Of a stretch of DNA of 64,000 nucleotides, positions 23,196 to 36,316 are shown piece after piece. The notes below the pieces were generated by a model, which worked only from the letters and a program-made list of their open reading frames with translations, did no database searches and was not told the DNA's origin. The translations under genes and the position numbers were made by a program. Source of the stretch: Toxonevra muliebris (taxonomy: Eukaryota; Arthropoda; Insecta; Diptera; Pallopteridae); the NCBI GenBank assembly GCA_963691655.1, contig OY829328.1:84882400-84946399 (forward strand), read 5' to 3'. How positions within the stretch are numbered: the stretch's first letter is position 1; the number at the start of each line of letters is the position of its first letter.

Positions 23196-26100
23196 TGAGG
23201 TGTTGGAGGCGGCGAAGAATGAGGGGTATGTTTGAAGAAAATTGATTGGAATAGTGAAAGTGTAGAATTTCTTTTCAAAAGCTTTTCAATTTTTAATTTC
23301 AAATTAAACGTTTTTTGGTTTTATGTTGTGATTATATTAAATTTAGCATTTTTATGTTTACTGTTGCATTTTGAGTGCCGCTATGCAATATTTATATTAT
23401 CACATGTGCTGAATATAAGTTGCTGATATTGCATGCGATAAAATTTAAAGCCCAATATAGGGTGACTCATTGATCGTGCACGCTCAAAATAGTAATGACT
23501 TCAAGAAGAATGGTGTTATTATAAGAAAGAAAAGTGCAAACTTAAATGGAAAACTAAATATATTTTTCAATAGTAGGTAGTTCAGAAAACTACAAAATGT
23601 TTTCAGAATAATACGGCGTCTAGTTCTCACCTGATTGCTGAATAAGACTCTATGGATTGGATAGTTCCTCTCCACTCTGTATGCACATACAAACTTATTT
23701 AACAAGGTTGTAAGAGCAATACACTAATTGAGTTGTTACCTTTATCTATAAGTTAACAAACTGTAGGTACTTATTGTTAATGATATCAAAATTTACCCAT
23801 ATATAAATAATTAAAGTATTTTTAGGAATAGTTAGTGAAAATCGAAAACTTTTTAGGTTAAGAAATATTATTTATATGAAATTTCTGCTTAGTTGTAATA
23901 GAGTAGTTCACTGACCGCGGTGATATATTCACTTCTTGTGAACTAAACGAAACACAACCAAATAACAAGCAAATAAAATTTTTCAATCGCTAAATTTTTT
24001 ACTTCATTTGCTTTTGTTTTTTAATTTCATTTGCTTGTAAACAACCAATTTTTGTTGGTATTAATGCTAGAACAAAAATTGCAACTCTGTACCGGTAAAG
24101 TCTATGACAATTGTAGACGAACTCTTTTTGTGTGCGACATCTTCATGTAATTCCTTGGACATTTGCGCCATCTGTAACTGTCATAAACTTTAAAATGGCG
24201 ACGCTACACATTGTTCTTTCTGCCATAGGCGTGTGTGTGTGTATGAATTCAGTTACGGAATATTGATATTTATTTAGCGACATGTCGCATTGCAAGCTTA
24301 CGCGCGACGTTACATACGGTTGGCTTTACTCTAGGACAAGAGAAAAGAAGTTTCACTTCAAAAAGGTTTAATTTAAACATGTTTCATGCCTAAGGCAAAG
24401 GCAAAGTTTGTAATGAAAACGCAATAAAAAAAATGTACATGAACAGCAATTATATTAGTCCAAATTCGTACAAGCATTTTCGATTGTGGATGATTGTTCA
24501 GCGATTCAGATCGCATTCGATTCCGCCGTTGCAAGAAGTACTAATGTGGTAGCCCACTGTTATTAATTTATATTAATAAAAAGAGTAAGTATTTAATAAG
24601 ATCATTTAACCATTAGTATTTATTTAATAAAATTTACCCAGAAACTTCACTTCCTACTTTCTTTCACCTATACTTTAATCTTCAACACAGTCAGAGAGTT
24701 TATCTGATTGGAATCGGTATGTAAAATATTTCTATTTGGGTTCATTTCATTATAGACTTTTGCTTTTTATTTTCATGTATATCGATTTGTAAATGAAAAG
24801 GAAAAAGTTTCCGCATGAATTGTGTGAGCGAGTGTTTGCGAGTGACTCAAAAAAGTCAACAGCCACGCGACAATAAAATGTTTGCGTTTATTACAATTGC
24901 AGCTGTTGATCTTTTAGACATTTTCGGTATTACGTCCTTATGTTCGTTTTTTGAATATACCATGAACACGCATACGCTCATGCATAAGTAAAATTGTGTG
25001 CAGGGCATATGAACTCTAAATTCTTTTGCTGGCGTTGCTATAAAATTTTCACACGAATTCCATTTAAATTCAATTAAAAAAATCACTTATTATTTTGCTT
25101 GCTGCTTACATGATTTGCTTTTATTTTGTTTGTTTTGTTTTACTTTATTATGTTGTATTTTTAAGCTTTTTGTTTTTTCCTTCAAAACAATAACAACTAA
25201 TAATAATAACAACAAAATAAGAAATTGCATACAAATTCCGCATATGTAATAATATTGATATTTATTATGTGTACGGTGTACAGTGTAAATATACACGCTA
25301 GTTGCTATCGACCCAGAGAATCGTTAATAGTAAAAAGAAAAAAAAAAAAAACAGAAATGCATACGCTGATAACTGGAAAAAAGCGCCAGCGTGTAAACAA
25401 AACGAGCGCGATAAAAAGCGGAAATTTTTATTTAATAAAAAAACAATTAAAATTATAAAAAAAGAAGCTATTTTCTGTTGTCTTACTTTTATTTTTACTT
25501 GAGAATGGGGCTAGTATGGCAAAACTAAAGTTTCTTGGTCGTCGGCAGTTACCTACTCATTCTATTTTTATACCTACTTAATTTTCTTGGAATATTTTTA
25601 TTTGTAGCTAGTGGAAAATTTTTTTGCATGAGGCGTCACTATTGTTTGTTGACGCTTTTGTTTACATTTTTTAATTAAAAAATTTTACAAACAATATTGT
25701 AATACTCATAAAATATTCTATTGTTTGAAATTTTTAGGGATTATTTAGGTTTATTTTCATTACCTAAAATATGAAGTATTCATGATATCACTGTAAAGAA
25801 AAACTTTTGGCGTTTTCATCCTCATCTTAAAATCTAATACAATGCAGATTATTATACCGCCAAATAAGTTTAGTTCAAATTCAATTAAAAAAAACAACGA
25901 CAGCGGCAAAAGTTGTGAATGAGCACACAAATGTCTATCAAATCTGATAGAAAGGTTTCTTTAATTTTTTTTATCCTGACGCACAGTGCGTCGACAAAAG
26001 GCAAAAGTCCAAAATTTTGTGAGCCAAAAAATAACAGTTTTGGTAAAAACACATCTTTGGGACCGGTGTTAGCCATCAAAGTTTTGATATTTTTTTCAAA

Positions 26101-28936
26101 AATCAATACCTAATACAGTTGAGATTTAAAGCATTTCACAAAACAGTCTACCACAAAAGAACCATGAGAACTTTTATAAAAAAATTTCGTGTATTTATTT
26201 TTAATTAAATTAGGGATATATCTCAGCTATATTTTTATTCCTAAACTTTTTAAGCTATATTTTTAACAGAAGCTTAAAATGAAAATTATTTCACCAAAAT
26301 TCACCAAATTCAATGGACAAAAAAAAAAAAAAAGGTCACAAAAGTTCACAAAAAAAAGTTTATTAGTGTATAGTACATACTTTCGACTATCAGGATTAGA
26401 AAAGAAATTCTGCGCATTTTTGCGCTTTTTCCCAAAAAATTATTTTGAAAATAGGTCCAAAAGCAACTTTTCGTATTTGAAAAATGCGATGCTTACATAG
26501 AACGTGTGTAAGTCGAAAGCAGTAAACTCTCCAGTTTTACATTTTTTAAGCTCTAACATTAGGTCTGTTCAAGTACAAAAAATTTTTAACAATTGTTAAT
26601 AGTTTTCACTGAAAAAGTGTTCACGAACTCGAAAAACTTTCAACGAGAGAGAAAAACGAGAGCGTAAGAATGTGAGAGAGAAAAAAGTAGTTGAAAGTTT
26701 CTGAAAGTAAAATTTTTACTTTCACAAATTTTCAGCTGTCAAATATAAATATCTCAACAATAATTTTGGTTGTGTTAAATTTGTTAAAGTGAATTTGTGA
26801 TTTTGAAAATGTAAATATATGTAAATGCGAGTGTGCCATACGAAATGAATTCAGCAAATTACTTTTTAAATTAATTAAATTAAATTATAAACTGCGCAAT
26901 ATTTGTTCGCGTTAAAAATTAACTGTCCAAACAACGGATCAGCTGTTTAGTTGAAAGTTTTTAATAGTTTTCTGTTTACGTACTTTTTCTGATAGTTTCT
27001 CTTTGTGACAATTTTTTTCTCAAACTTTCTTTTATTCTCTCTCTGAAAAGTACGTGAATAGAGCTATTATTCACATATATGACATATAAATACTTTTTGC
27101 TGTTTTGTACAATTTAAAAGCAATTATAAGGTGTACATAGTACTAACCACCTTTGTACATAGTACATAATTGCAATTTTAATTTTGACCTCTTCATCTTT
27201 CTGGTTACCTTTATTTATATTTACAACAAATTGAAAAGTTAATAATCATGTGTGCAGCGACATTATTTTATATCTTTTTAAACAGTTTTACTTCGAAAAA
27301 CAGGGCTTAAGCACATTTAAAACTCAATTGAGCCAAAATGACAAAGATATCTTAAAAACTGATCTTATTTTCGGATTCGGCGTCTTCGAATTAACTTATG
27401 CACAATCACAAGAAAATTTTAAGAATTATGGCTAGGCAAATTTTGAGTGCCCGTCAATGTTTTATAGTCAAAGTAATTGAAGAAAACAAAAGTCTCCTGA
27501 TCTGAAAGAGGAGGCCAGAAGATATGAACATCTATAAACAACTCTAACCACTATTACAAAGGATTCACAGCGTTCTCAGGCAAACTTGTGCTAGAATTAA
27601 CTATTGTTGCCGAAACTGAAGTCATACCTTTTGTATACCAATACAACAGTGTACCGGACAAGTGAACCTCTGATTCTTCGACTGTGGTTTTATGGTTTAT
27701 GTAATAGTATTACCTACTTCTCAAGCGACTCCACCATGGTTACCGCACTATCGTCTAGCAACAGGGTTTCCACTAAAAGAGTTTGTGTGCCAACCTGCTG
27801 TTTTTTTTCGTAGTCGCAGCTTCTAGGGAAAATAAATTTTGACTCTGCACATTCATAATACAAATCGGTGTGACTTGAGACTAATGAGGTAGCGTAACCA
27901 TTTTTTTGCAAGCAATGAGTACACCCTTACTGAAGGAATTGGTCATCGCATTGCTTTTAATTGCGACTTTGAGAGCATACTTGTTTTTTTTTTTGGTATC
28001 GAGATGTCTTTTAATGACTTAATCTCCACCATGGGCAATGCAGAAGATCGTATTGCATTTTTTAACAACGTAAAATAGAGTCGTCGCATGTCGTTTTAAT
28101 AAATGGATATTTCTTTTTTTTAATTTTTACTGAAAATACATTTGCTTTTTGCAGTTTTCGGCATTTTTAGATTTTTCACTTGTATTTCACGGCTTCGCTT
28201 TGTTGTCATCAAGCAATATGGAATGAAATGATATGAAACGAAGTAGAGAACCATGGAAAAATTATTGTTTTTTTTTTTTTTGTGGGGAGGAGGGATATGA
28301 TGGATAGTTAAATCAAAATGGGGGATAATCCTTAATAATGGGGGATAGATGGTCACGCCCATTATATACTCATTTAAGATATACTCATAAGAGATAGATG
28401 CTATTTGTGCTTTTCAAAGAGCTATTTAGAGTAGCAGAGAAGTAGTACTTAGTTCATGGCTCACAAAAAGCGTATGTAGCATGGCTTAATCTGCCTAGAG
28501 CGAAAATCATTCTTGTACCCTTTGTAGAGAAAGACGATCAAGTAAATATATATATTTTTTGTTCTTAATTTTAATCTTAAAAATGTATTGTGTGAGTGTT
28601 GTTGCAGTTGTTGAATTTTTCAATATTTTAATTTCGATGAAAATCTGTTTTTGACAAAATTTATAAACTTAATTCTCACGCGACAAAACATTAAATTAAA
28701 TTTACGCTATTGTTATTGTTTCTCGGAAGTAATAATTAAATTAATATATAATATAAATAAGTGTGCATAATAAATATGGAAATTTTTTCTGCGAAATAAT
28801 AAAAAAAAATAAGTTTCTGAGAAGAAAAAAAGAAAATGAAGAGGGGAAAATACACAAAAGCAAAACAAAACACAAAAGCAAACAGTGTTGAGTCATTAAG
28901 TCTACGTTTAGAAAATCAGGTGGTGTTTTAGAGAAG
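23196..28936. other. gene-free intergenic stretch
   Basis: No supported exon in about 5.7 kb. It contains A/T runs and clusters of 'gagag' and 'gaaagttt' motifs at 26,590-27,060 (GAAAGTTT/AAACTTTC recurring on both strands). Open frames at 27,250-27,911 have no domain that I can name. Confidence 0.45.
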
Positions 28937-29888
28937 AGATGTAACGAATGTCTGCATTCGCATTCGCTACATGCGAAATATTCACTTAATTTTGACATTC
29001 ATATTCGTAATTTTTATTGGGGATGTACAACGAATGTTTAAATCCGGCAAACTGTGCTTAAACATTAGCTCACATTATCCCTTAGCTTTGCAAATGTATG
29101 TTCTAAAAAATATTTGCCATTATCTGTGAGCATTTTTAGAAGCAGCTTATAATTTTGCCCCACAGCTGATTATAAATCACAGTTGCTATTTCTCTTACTC
29201 TTATTGGAAGTTTCATTAGAAGTAGTTTCTTTAGAGTAATACAATAATATTAGATGTGGGGTAGAATTATCAACTGCCTAACTGTCTAAAAAATCCTCTC
29301 AGTTTCTACTCATGCACTCATTGCTTTCTAGAACTTTATAGCAACACTATTGCCAACCAAATTCACAGATGTTTTGGAAGAAAAAAAAACAGGCAAATCG
29401 AAAATAATATTTGTGGTATTTTTCCTTAATATCCATAAAAAAAATTAAAACCATTCGTTGTGGTAAAATGTGTCCATGCACGGCTGTATGTCATAGATTT
29501 TTAGTGTTACAAATTTGACACAGTCGTGCAAATGCAAATCTATAAATTTTGTTGTTGGTGTTGCTATCATATTTTGCGAATGCCACGATGCAAGGCTATT
29601 TGCTCGTAATTGGTAACATCTCAGTTTTGTTTCTGAACATTTTTCCTGTTTCTTATGCAACTTTGTTTGGTTGTGCCAAACCAAACCGAAAAAGCAGCAA
29701 AACTACTTTTTTTCAATATAATTTATCACTAAATATATTCCAAGTTCTAATCTAAATATATATTCTTAAGGAATCTGAAAATAATTATAACCTGAAATTC
29801 ATCCGTATTCGTATCCATTATCGCATTCGCGAATGTCAGTTTTTAACATTCGTATTCGCATTCGCTAAACTGACATCCGTTACATCAC
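28937..29888. mobile_element. hAT-like non-autonomous element (MITE), about 950 bp
   Basis: The left end AGATGTAACGAATGTC and the reverse complement of the right end GTGATGTAACGGATGTC form terminal inverted repeats. Subterminal CGCATTCG/CGAATGCG motifs recur on both sides. The 8-bp flanks TAGAGAAG (28,929-28,936) and TAGATGAG (29,889-29,896) agree at six of eight positions, consistent with a decayed hAT target duplication. No transposase frame lies inside. The interior is AT-rich and apparently unrelated to coding DNA. Confidence 0.62.
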
Positions 29889-29896
29889 TAGATGAG

Positions 29897-32460
29897 ATAA
29901 ACTGAAAAGTCAATTGGGGAAAAAAATACCAATTATCTTAATAAGCTTTTATTTGGATTGTTTTAGCGAAATTTTAAAAAAAAAGTCTTCACTAATTTTT
30001 AAATTACGATTACTTACGATGAAATGTTTTGAAGCGGTTTTTCTTTCCCCACAATTCCAAGGATCAAAAATATACTGCAACAAAATATATGATTAAATCA
30101 ACATTTTTTGTGAAAAATTGGAATTTCCATTACACTGAATATAAAAATAATGATAAAATATGTAATGATGTCTACATAGCTATTGACGATGTCTACACTG
30201 CACCGTAAATAACTTGGAAATATAAAATTTTACTCATCCCTGACTACAAATATGGATGGGCATATGCAAGCAAAAATCCCAATTCATGCATAACAAAGCA
30301 AAGTTTGTACATATGCGTGTTAACTGAAATATTTTAATAGGTTAACTTGACATGAATATATACTATACTCGGAAAGAAAATGTATGCAAATCAAGCAAAG
30401 TTATTTACAATAAAAAAATGTAAGAAAGAAAGAAAAACAAAAGTCTCTAGGATGATGTGAATACGAGCCAGTTCAACTAGAAGCTAAAACAAATGAATAA
30501 ATAATGAAACAAGTGTTTAAACTATTGTGAAAGTTTCTGGTTTAGATCTCTGAAAACTCGAGGATGTACACCTAAGCTTTTAAGCCTATTACTGGACAAC
30601 TCAATTATGACTTTGATCTAAGAAGCACTCAAAAGTTCTTGAATAGGTTTGTATATGTAAATAAAATTGAAAACAAATCCTTATGGATCAAAATCTATAA
30701 ATAGCAAAATTGTAAATAGCATTTTATTTCAAGTATAAGAGAATTTCCTATGAGGTAGCAATAATTAAATAAGCGATACAGTAACTGGTAGCAGTTTTAC
30801 TAAAAATAGCAATGACAAAATCTTATATTTCCTTTGCTTTTTTTTTTTACAATTTTATCATATGAAATAATAATAAAGATAATAATGAGAGTATTGACAA
30901 CGTAGTAAGTAGTAAACTTTAGTACTTACATACATATATGTCAGCAATCGCATGCAACATACATACATACATGTTGTCACTACTTATACGGTGACAAGTG
31001 TATCGCGCATTCACAAATATGTCACTGAACTTAACTGTATACTTATAGTATTATTATATTGTATTATGTTTTCTTATTTTGATTGTGATTTTATCGGCCT
31101 TACACTGAAAAAAAAAATCCCTAGTCATTATAATAATAATATTAATAATAGCTATTATGTGTTTAGTTGATTTTTGCTAACTAATCTTATCTGCAATCAA
31201 TTAATAATATGATAAGTTGTTTAATTTATACAATGCAGTGTGCGAATATTTAATAATACTAATTGTATTATTTTAATCTCGAGCAGCACATTGCACTTGG
31301 ACAATTATTTAGTAGATAGTTATGCTACGGTCGATCTAATGTAAACAACATAAAAGAAAATGATATTAATCCATTCTGTACAGGTACCAGAAATCGTGAA
31401 AAAATTTTAAACATTTTTGCAATACATTTCCTATATGTTACTAGTGTAACATTTCACTACTCAAAAAAATTATAAAAAAATTTGATATATATTTAAAAGG
31501 GTGTAGTAGTAATTCCCTTACTCCGAGAAATGTGCAACAGAGTATATGTTTTTCTACACAACAATGGTCCTAGGACATACATAAAAAATAAGTTTGGTTA
31601 ATTTTTTCCTCAATTTGTAACGCTGTTTTTACGAAAAAAAAACTCATATTTCAGGGAAAATCTATTTTGGGGATATCTGGATAATAATCGGCATCATAAA
31701 TTTAAACACTGTTTTAAAACAAACCATTTTATTTCCAACAACAAAATGTAAGATTAGACTTTATTTACAAATACTTTTGGTTTTTTAGAAATAGAAACTA
31801 AAAATCGACATGTTCTGGAAGTATCACGTTCCTCTTCGCATGAATGATGTTTCCAGTAGTATTAACTTACATATAATTGTAGTATTTATCGAAAAGGTAA
31901 ATAGCTCCTGTTAATTCCATTAGCCTGAAGTGAGCTAAATAGCTCGCTTGTATTTTTGTATTTCCGTTTGATAATATTTTTGTATAAATGCTTGTTATTT
32001 TTTTCTTATTCTTTGGGAAATTTCTATCATAAATCAAGTAATTGCATTAATATTGATAATATGTCACGGTTGACATGCTCTAAGTATAATATGAATTGAT
32101 TTAGGTGCTACTACTGTTTATATTAAATCTATTTATATGATTAATACTGACGGGAAAATCCATGAAGTAGAAACATTAGAGCTTTTCAGCATTACATTGT
32201 CAAAACACAAAAAAAAAAAAAAAAACTTTGATTAATTAATAAATCTTTTGCAAATTTAGGAGTGTGCACACGAAAAAGCTTGGATGACATTTTTTTGTTT
32301 TGTTTATTTGAAAGAGTATTAGCAGGGGAAAAGGTATTTTTGATAACTTTTCAAAAGTTTTCTTACAAAAGACAACGCGTAAAAAGGTGAACGGTTATAA
32401 GAATTAAACAAACATACAGTAATTTTAGGAAAAACTTGTACTTTTGTGTTCTAAACAGAA
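29897..32460. other. gene-free AT-rich stretch
   Basis: No gene or clear element supported. The plus open frame at 30,952-31,170 has no recognisable domain. Confidence 0.5.
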
Positions 32461-32467
32461 TTGCGAC

Positions 32468-33483
32468 GGATGACGGAAAATCCACCGACGGGTACTCGCT
32501 ACCTAAATTAAAATGTTCACTTTGGTTATTTGTATTTTTAATTTAGTTTTAATTTTATTTTACAATCATAATATTTGTTGAAATACTTTTGTTTTTTTGT
32601 ACCTTAAATAAATAAATAAAATTTTAAAAATTCTCATATAAATTCAAAAATAATAAGTACGGCCAAAAATCTATTTTGAGTACGAATTGGTGTCGTTCCT
32701 GAAAATATCAGAACAATTAAGCGGAATTGCCTAAGAATTCTCAATAGCTGTTAAGGCCACCTTCTGGTCTAGATTTTTCAAAAAATTTAATTTTTGTTTT
32801 TTTTATATTTCAAAAGTATAGGCTTTTAAAGTGTACTGTAAAATTTTCGTATCAATATTTCCAGTATTTCGACTTCTACAGCCTATTTAGCAGGTGAGCG
32901 CAGAAGCAGGCAAAAGGGTCGACTGAAGTTTAAACTCATTTATCTCGAAACTATATTTTTCTGCACGGTGGGACACAAAAAACAAAAACTACTCGACCGA
33001 TTCATCTCAAATTTTACTATATTATTCAGAAAACCAGTTTTTATCGCAGGAAATAAAAAATACGTTGAATACCTCTTACTTTTTACACACAAAAAGTAGT
33101 GAAAAAACGGTCTGTTTTCGTAAAGTAAATTTCAACAACGCGCCATTTTGTCCCATTTTTTTTTTAATTTTAGTTCCTGCGATAACTACATTCATACCAA
33201 TTGTAACCTCTTTTTTTTTTTTTTTGTTTTAGATCATTGGAAAATCCAAAACCTCTCCCACCAGCAAGATCCGTTTTTTTGAAGAAGGCAACTGTAATAC
33301 CAATTTTAGTTTACTTAAAATTATAATTTTTTTTTATTATTTTTGTATATTGTTAAAGTAATAAAATATATCTATAAAGTTTAAATACTATTATTCATTA
33401 ATTCATTTAAAAAAAATCCTTAAAACTCGTCAAATTCAAGGGCGCTAGACCAAAAGTTCCTGCCGGTGGATTTTTCTTCGTCC
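32468..33483. mobile_element. possible 1-kb inverted-repeat element
   Basis: Segment 32,468-32,495 (GGATGACGG-AAAATCCACCG...) matches the reverse complement of 33,456-33,483 at about 22 of 28 positions. A second inverted pair with a TCTGGTCTAG-like core lies at about 32,765-32,774 and 33,444-33,454. Between them is AT-rich DNA with no long frame. No target duplication is clear, so the boundaries are uncertain. Two nested elements are also possible. Confidence 0.45.
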
Positions 33484-33489
33484 ACCAAC

Positions 33490-35381
33490 TAGTTATTATA
33501 TAAATTTAAAAATACACAGCAAAAACTTGCCAAACAAAATTTATTTATATCCATTAATACGAACGATACCAAGCCGCTTTAAATAATTCCAAAAGAACAA
33601 CAGAAATTTTTACAACGTCAAAGAAGAAAGTTCATTTACCTGAAAGAAAAAATATAAACAAAATAGATTAATTCGATGTACTAAGTTAAAGTACTCAGTA
33701 AATGTTTCAGGTTTTTTTTTTATATTATTTTTTAATCAATAAATAAAGTTTGTTTTGTTTTTGGAGATATTACATATCACACACACACAAGCACACAAAA
33801 GACAATTTAATCCCCCCTGCAGGGCTAAGAAAGAAAGTAATACGCAATTTTTCCACAGTTTATGCGCATTTAAAAATTGAAAAACTGATTTAAAATATTT
33901 TCTTTTTTCGCTACACTTTTAAAGCGCATTAATTCTTTTGAACTTTCGAACGTCTCTCTCCGCAAAGTGTGCACATGCGAAAAATCAACATAAAGAAAAT
34001 TTTAATATTTAAAAATAACTTTTAATATTTACAATAATTGTAAGTACTCGCACATGCTTTTGGGGTTTCATCTTTTGTACCATAAATATCATGAAAGAAA
34101 ATTCAGATTTACTTTCTTTCGATTATTATTTTTTTTTTTGCACTTGCAGGATGATTGCCAGTAGGAAGAGAACAGCTCAAAATTCTTTCAGGAAATTTAC
34201 AATTTGAACTAGCATGTCTTTGTCGGGAAACTAATTACAATAATCATACTTATTTCAAAATCCGTCAGCTACAGTATAAAAGGTAGAAAAATAAGATAGG
34301 TATGAAGACATGCCTTTGCTGGTAGTCGGAACCTCAGAGATGATAGTTTAACATGCTACCACTGGCGAACTGAGGTTTTTCTGAGTCGGCCAAGGATCCA
34401 TTAAACTGAAAACTTTTCTATTAATTATATTGGATGAACACAGTTACGCTGCTAAAACCATATGAAATAAAATTGAAAATTAACTCAACTTACTGAATCC
34501 ACTAGTTCAAATAAACTTTTTTGATTTCAATATGGTAAAATCTTAGGTTAGATTGTAGTAGAAAAGAATTACAATATTTATGCAATTGTGCATTTCAAAT
34601 CCAAAAACGACACAAATCATTTGTAAATGTTGTTTTTGTCAGAGTTAGACCTGTGTCAAGTCACCCCCCCCCCCCCCCCCCCACTTCCTCCGAAATTTAT
34701 AAATACGTCGCTTTGGTCGACTTAGTCAAATATTTCAGTTAAATTCAATATTCTCACTTCCGCAGAAATTTCCTACAGGGATTGTATGCATGTAGTACAA
34801 AATGTTTTGTCTATTTTTATTTAATAAAAATGCAAATGGCTTTGTGTACTTTTAATTTTTATTGCGTAAATTTTTTTATTTCTGCGTATAAAATATGAGG
34901 ATTTTTTATTGTACAATGTACTTCCGTGACTCATTTTAATATGTTGTTGTGTCTATTGTGGTCTCGTAATTCGATTGGGGTATATTCATAAATTGGGTCA
35001 CTGTGCGCAATTAAATTTGATTTTTTTTTCTATTTTCTGTAAAAATTTCGCAACTAATTGTTTTGATTAAACATCAAACAACTTGAATACATAGATAGTT
35101 TGAGAGTCAGACAGCCATATAATAGATAAGAAGTATGTAAAAATAGACACAAAAGGAAGTGGTTATAAGTGAGACTCATTAAACTTTAAAAACTTTTTTA
35201 ACTAAATAATTTTAAGCAATTAAACTACTATAATTTTGGAATATCTTTAAAAAATATATTTTCATTTTTAAGCAATACATCAGTTAGACTTAAAGACTAA
35301 TACTGCTTTGATTATTTAATAATTAACAAAATTGGATTCATATCCGACACCATATAGTGATATAGTGGTAATAAATAAATC
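33490..35381. other. intergenic DNA downstream of RPA2
   Basis: AT-rich, with no exon supported. It contains a CA-rich stretch (33,779-33,800) and the C homopolymer listed separately. Confidence 0.5.
34664..34682 (+). repeat. poly(C) homopolymer, 19 bases
   Basis: An uninterrupted run of C, striking in DNA dominated by A/T runs. The length may be imprecise because homopolymers are prone to sequencing error. Confidence 0.85.
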
Positions 35382-36316
35382 TTATTCACAAGCACGAAAA
35401 TGATCTGGATCAGTGCTGGAGTAAATATGGCCTTCGGAAATTAAGAACTCGATTGTAGAACTGTAAAAGATAAAATCAAATATTATGTCTCGAAATAATG
35501 ATCTACTTTTCACATACTTTAATTCTTGTTCGCTAATATGAGTGAATTTACGTTGGAGTTCCTTTCGATGAATGCCTCCTTCTGTTATGTTGTTTTTAAT
35601 AGCTTGAAACACAACCAGCTGCTTACCCTCTAGTCCCATGTAATTTTCACCATTACCGCTGCTTTGTATGCCAAAGTTATCATAGCCGCCGCTACCACCA
35701 CCACCAACACTCTTTGAGGCAAATTCCTCTGACTTGTAACGCGAGTTTAGCACTTCCAATACATGCGTACAAATTTCATTGGGGTCAGACACTGGCAATA
35801 TTTTAAAAACCATTAAGGTCTTTTTACCACCTTGGGAACGTATACTACCGAAAACCTTGGCATAATTATTCACCATCAAATTGGGTATCGAAAGTTCAGC
35901 ACCATCCTCCAACCAGTAGTGTGCATCGATTGTACCAGTAGAATCCTCCAATTTGTAAGTGACTTTTGTCGAGGAAGTGTCCACGGAGCGGACAATAGCA
36001 ACGCATGTTACCATACTAAACAACATATCGTACATCTGAAAGTTACCCTCAGGCGACAGTAGAATTTGTTTAATCAATACTGAAACAATGCCCTAGTGAA
36101 AGATTTGCATATATTTAATGTAATGGTGAAATTATTAGAGAATAAACAAAAAGCATAGTTACCTCAGACTTCTTTTCTGATGCAGCAGCTTCATTTCCAC
36201 CAGTTTGTGTTGTGCTAAAATCACCGACTATTTTTTTAAAGGTAAAATATATAAACATGAACACAAAATAAACTTTTTAAATCCGTTTTAAATGTTTACT
36301 TACACGAATCATTCAT
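35382..36316 (-). CDS. RPA2: Replication protein A 32-kDa subunit (RPA2), four coding exons
   Basis: RPA2 is the middle subunit of the heterotrimeric single-strand DNA-binding complex used in replication, repair and checkpoint signalling in the nucleus. Exons 36,316-36,304, 36,227-36,163, 36,092-35,518 and 35,460-35,382 join in phase to 243 residues. The tiny first exon gives MNDS, completed by exon 2 to MNDSFGDFSTTQTGG, the Ser/Thr-rich N-terminal tail that is phosphorylated in the family. Residues from about 30 to 150 form the OB-fold (DBD-D) with VTYKLEDSTGTIDAHYW and NYAKVFGSIRSQGGKKTL. A glycine-rich linker follows, then a winged-helix C terminus (from about 170, GLEGKQLVVFQAIKNN, GIHRKELQ, FLISEGHIYSS) that binds repair partners. 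Donors are GTAAGT, GTAACT and GTATGT. The start is firm because it reproduces the family's conserved first residues. The gene appears intact. Confidence 0.95.

Noticed and set aside
27250..27911. Open frames on both strands with moderately balanced composition
   Set aside because: No domain or splice context recognised. They could be a decayed element, but nothing in the sequence supports a specific call.
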